Positions 61,880-64,000 of a stretch of DNA of 64,000 nucleotides are shown piece by piece. Source of the stretch: Vibrio sp. BS-M-Sm-2. GTDB taxonomy: Bacteria > Pseudomonadota > Gammaproteobacteria > Enterobacterales > Vibrionaceae. Under the pieces are notes generated by a model. It worked only from the letters and a program-made list of their open reading frames with translations. It had not been told where the DNA came from and did no database searches. The position numbers were made by a program, and so were the translations under genes. Where the stretch lies: positions 744,001 to 808,000 of the forward strand of contig NZ_CP167894.1 of NCBI RefSeq assembly GCF_041504345.1. The letters are read 5' to 3'. Position 1 is the first letter of the stretch. Each line of letters starts with the position of its first letter.

Positions 61880-62006
61880 TCAGCTGTCTCTCCCTAAAAC
61901 ACATCAAACAAAAAGCCCAGCCGCTATAGATTTCTGAATTCTAAAGCGCTGAACTTAACGTGATTACTTGTTTGGTTTAACCAACTTGGCTATTCACAAG
62001 GGTGAG

Positions 62007-63548
62007 TTAAGAAAGAGCGGTATAAAGCCAATCAGGGATAACAGTACAAGCAGCAATGGTCACAACGGCGAACACCAATAAGCCGTAGTGACTCGCGGTT
62101 GGCTTAGCGAACAAATGTTTTTGCTTAGCGATAAATTCATTCTGTTGTTGAGTGACTTCACCAAAGAATCGGCTCACGATAACACCAAGAACGAGAAAAA
62201 CGACGGTGCCAATCAGTGCAAACCAAGGCCAAGAAATACCACTGTATTTGGCAATGAACACCACAACCACACTACCGATACTGCCGGCAATCACGCCCTT
62301 CTCATTCGCTTTCTTGAAGAACAAACCAAGGATGAAAGAGCCAAGACGAATACCAACAAAAATTGAAGTCAGGCTGGCAATGGTTTTGAGTACAGATTCG
62401 TTAGAAACCGCCAGTAAAGCAGGCACAACAACCGAAGCGGCAGCAACGAGACTCATTTTTCTTGCCACCGATTCTAAATGCGCATCGGAGACTGATTTAC
62501 GGAAAAAGCGCTTATAGAAATCGAATGTCGCCACAGTTGCCATTGAGTTATAAGTAGAATCCAGTGTCGACATCGCCGCAGCCGACAGTGCTGAGATTAC
62601 AAGCCCAACAATGATTGGGTTAGTGTGGTTAAACACGAAATCGAGAATCACTTCATTACTATTCTCAAAACTGGTGTCTTGATAAAAGACACTCAACAAA
62701 ACGCCCATCACAGCAAAAAACAGATAGATGAAGAAAGCGCCGTAACCACAAAGCAGCATCGATTTTTGCGCTGTTTTAACGCACTTAGTCGCCAACGTTC
62801 TTTGAATAATCAGCTGGTTAGTACCATACACACTCAGGTGCAAGAAGCTCACAGCCACGACACCAGCCCACAATGTGGTATCAACGCCCAAGTCAAAATC
62901 GAGATTGATGATATTCAAATGTTCAGGAGACAACACCTCGCCCGCATCGATTTTCATCAACAATAAAACAAAGATCGCAATACTGCCGATAATCAACACT
63001 GCTGACTGAAGCATGTCAGTCCAGATTACTGTCGAGATACCGCCTGCATAGGTATACAACGCAGTAAATAAGCTGATGTAGATGATCGCCTCAGAGATAC
63101 TCACCGGCAGCACTTGCACCAAGATCAATGCCACCGCATACAAAATCACCCCTGCCGAAATACACTGAACCACAATAAACACGACGGAGTTGATCGTGCG
63201 AGCAACAACGCCGAAGCGGTGCTCTAAGTATTCATAAATCGAGGTCAGGCCAAGTTTGTAAAACACCGGAACAAAGAAAACCACAGCGAAAAAGATCACT
63301 ATTGGGTAATTCAGATGAACGCTCATTGCTTCCATGCCTGAGCTATAAACCCAGCCCGGCATACCCACGAACGTCATCGCACTGATGTAGGTTGCAAGAA
63401 TCGACACACCCGCCGTAAACCAACCAAATTGTTTTCCACCAGTCGAAAAGTCGCCACCAACGCTATAGCGTTTATTTACTAAGTAGCTGATAAATAAAGT
63501 AGTTAACACATAAATAGCAATAACCACAAAACTTGAGTACGTAACCAT
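62007..63548 (-). CDS. Sodium:solute symporter (SSS family)
   Basis: A 513-residue inner-membrane symporter with about 13 helices. Motifs include FSTGGKQFGWFTAGVSILATYISAMTFVGMPGWVYSSGMEAM, YEYLEHRFGVVARTINSVVFIVVQ, GGISTVIWTDMLQSAVLIIGSIAI and SALSAAAMSTLDSTYNSMATV, all typical of the sialate/glucose/pantothenate symporter superfamily. The solute is unknown. It is divergent from an MFS transporter, with a CRP-like site between, which fits carbon-source regulation. Confidence 0.92.
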   Translation of the reverse strand: MVTYSSFVVIAIYVLTTLFISYLVNKRYSVGGDFSTGGKQFGWFTAGVSILATYISAMTFVGMPGWVYSSGMEAMSVHLNYPIVIFFAVVFFVPVFYKLGLTSIYEYLEHRFGVVARTINSVVFIVVQCISAGVILYAVALILVQVLPVSISEAIIYISLFTALYTYAGGISTVIWTDMLQSAVLIIGSIAIFVLLLMKIDAGEVLSPEHLNIINLDFDLGVDTTLWAGVVAVSFLHLSVYGTNQLIIQRTLATKCVKTAQKSMLLCGYGAFFIYLFFAVMGVLLSVFYQDTSFENSNEVILDFVFNHTNPIIVGLVISALSAAAMSTLDSTYNSMATVATFDFYKRFFRKSVSDAHLESVARKMSLVAAASVVVPALLAVSNESVLKTIASLTSIFVGIRLGSFILGLFFKKANEKGVIAGSIGSVVVVFIAKYSGISWPWFALIGTVVFLVLGVIVSRFFGEVTQQQNEFIAKQKHLFAKPTASHYGLLVFAVVTIAACTVIPDWLYTALS

Positions 63549-63896
63549 TTTGAGATTCCGTTTATTGTATTCTTCTAATCATTCGTCGCCAATATTACTC
63601 AAAATTGGATATTTTCCCTCAAAAACCCACAGTAAGTGTGAGTATTGTCACTAATATAGACGAATAAACGCTCAAAACGCCCAGAAAAGCCCAAACACAC
63701 GATCTAACAGGATCCAGATCACTAAAATACACAAAATGGGTACGCACTCATTTTAAAGTTGACTTTGATCACGGATCTAATAACCACAAAAACTCTATTA
63801 TCTCTCCCGAAACGACGACGGTGTGGTGAATATCAATAACCACTGCACAATAATCAAAACTACAACCACCCTATATAAAATAAAGGTTTATCGGTC
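63549..63896. other. Divergent promoter region between two transporters
   Basis: About 350 bp holding the CRP-like site at 63637 and both promoters. No gene-like frame. Confidence 0.5.
63637..63652. promoter_or_regulatory. CRP-like site between two transporter genes
   Basis: TGTGA-GTATTG-TCACT matches the CRP core TGTGA-N6-TCACA at nine of ten positions. It is 88 bp above the symporter ATG and 245 bp from the MFS start. Confidence 0.6.
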
Positions 63897-64000
63897 ATGA
63901 CTACTAAAAAACACATGAGCGAAGTTCCTATGATTCAAAGGGTAGCTGCTTATCTTGCAATTCTAGTGGGCTACTTTTTCTATTGTTATAACTTTGTAAT
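63897..64000 (+). CDS. MFS transporter, N-terminal fragment
   Basis: Starts ATG 63897 with AAAGG about 10 nt upstream and runs to the window edge, giving about 34 residues: MTTKKHMSEVPMIQRVAAYL, then AILVGYFFYCYNFV. A short polar leader followed by a long aromatic first helix fits a major facilitator family protein, but with one helix only the assignment is tentative. Confidence 0.55.
   Translation, partial: MTTKKHMSEVPMIQRVAAYLAILVGYFFYCYNFV

Overview
The window looks like a Vibrio chromosome, most likely the second chromosome of a Splendidus-clade-like species. This is inferred from protein content: a DsbA/PpiB block, a complete cyoABCDE operon, NemA/GloA, two DUF2860-type outer-membrane proteins, AhpC/AhpF under an OxyR-type site, and many LysR/AraC/TetR regulators. 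Base composition is moderate to AT-rich and genes are compact, often ending in clear hairpin terminators. I recognised no tRNA, rRNA, CRISPR array, insertion sequence or phage module.

Layout. 0-9 kb: start of a MATE exporter, a CBS protein, two small unknowns, a TrpD2-like phosphoribosyltransferase homologue, a Cys-rich secreted protein before dsbA, ppiB, a MarR regulator behind a strong inverted repeat, an EamA transporter, gloA-nemA, and a LysR regulator. 9-15 kb: a gene-free kilobase, a coupled inner-membrane/HlyD pair, a secreted alkyl sulfatase behind an FNR/CRP-family-like box, and a lipoprotein. 14.8-19.6 kb: cyoABCDE on the minus strand. 20-25 kb: an RND efflux pair divergent from its probable TetR repressor, with a near-perfect operator between them. 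25-36 kb: regulators, a lipocalin, two amidohydrolases, a YgiW-type OB-fold protein and a secreted serine protease.

37-42 kb reads as a sulfur/thiol locus: a TcyP-like cystine carrier with a frameshift, a CoA-disulfide-reductase-like flavoprotein, a rhodanese, then a YraQ/ArsP-type permease and an ArsR regulator behind a promoter buried in a 15-bp inverted repeat. 42.9-53.1 kb is the most distinctive region. A lipoprotein alpha/beta hydrolase with an EF-hand-like loop and a DUF2860 beta-barrel occur twice, once on each strand, as diverged paralogues. With them are an AraC regulator, tandem paralogous LysR regulators (one apparently starting at ATT), a periplasmic HSL-like esterase and a broken Tat-exported amidase. 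I infer a cell-envelope ester or lipid utilisation island; the substrate is unknown.

53-64 kb: a secreted family II pyrophosphatase broken by one in-frame TAG, a large lipoprotein, an RlpA-like lipoprotein, a VOC protein, ahpC-ahpF, a LysE exporter divergent from an Lrp regulator, and a sodium/solute symporter divergent from an MFS transporter cut by the window edge. Three gene-disrupting changes (frameshift, nonsense, truncation) and one non-standard start lie within 37-54 kb.
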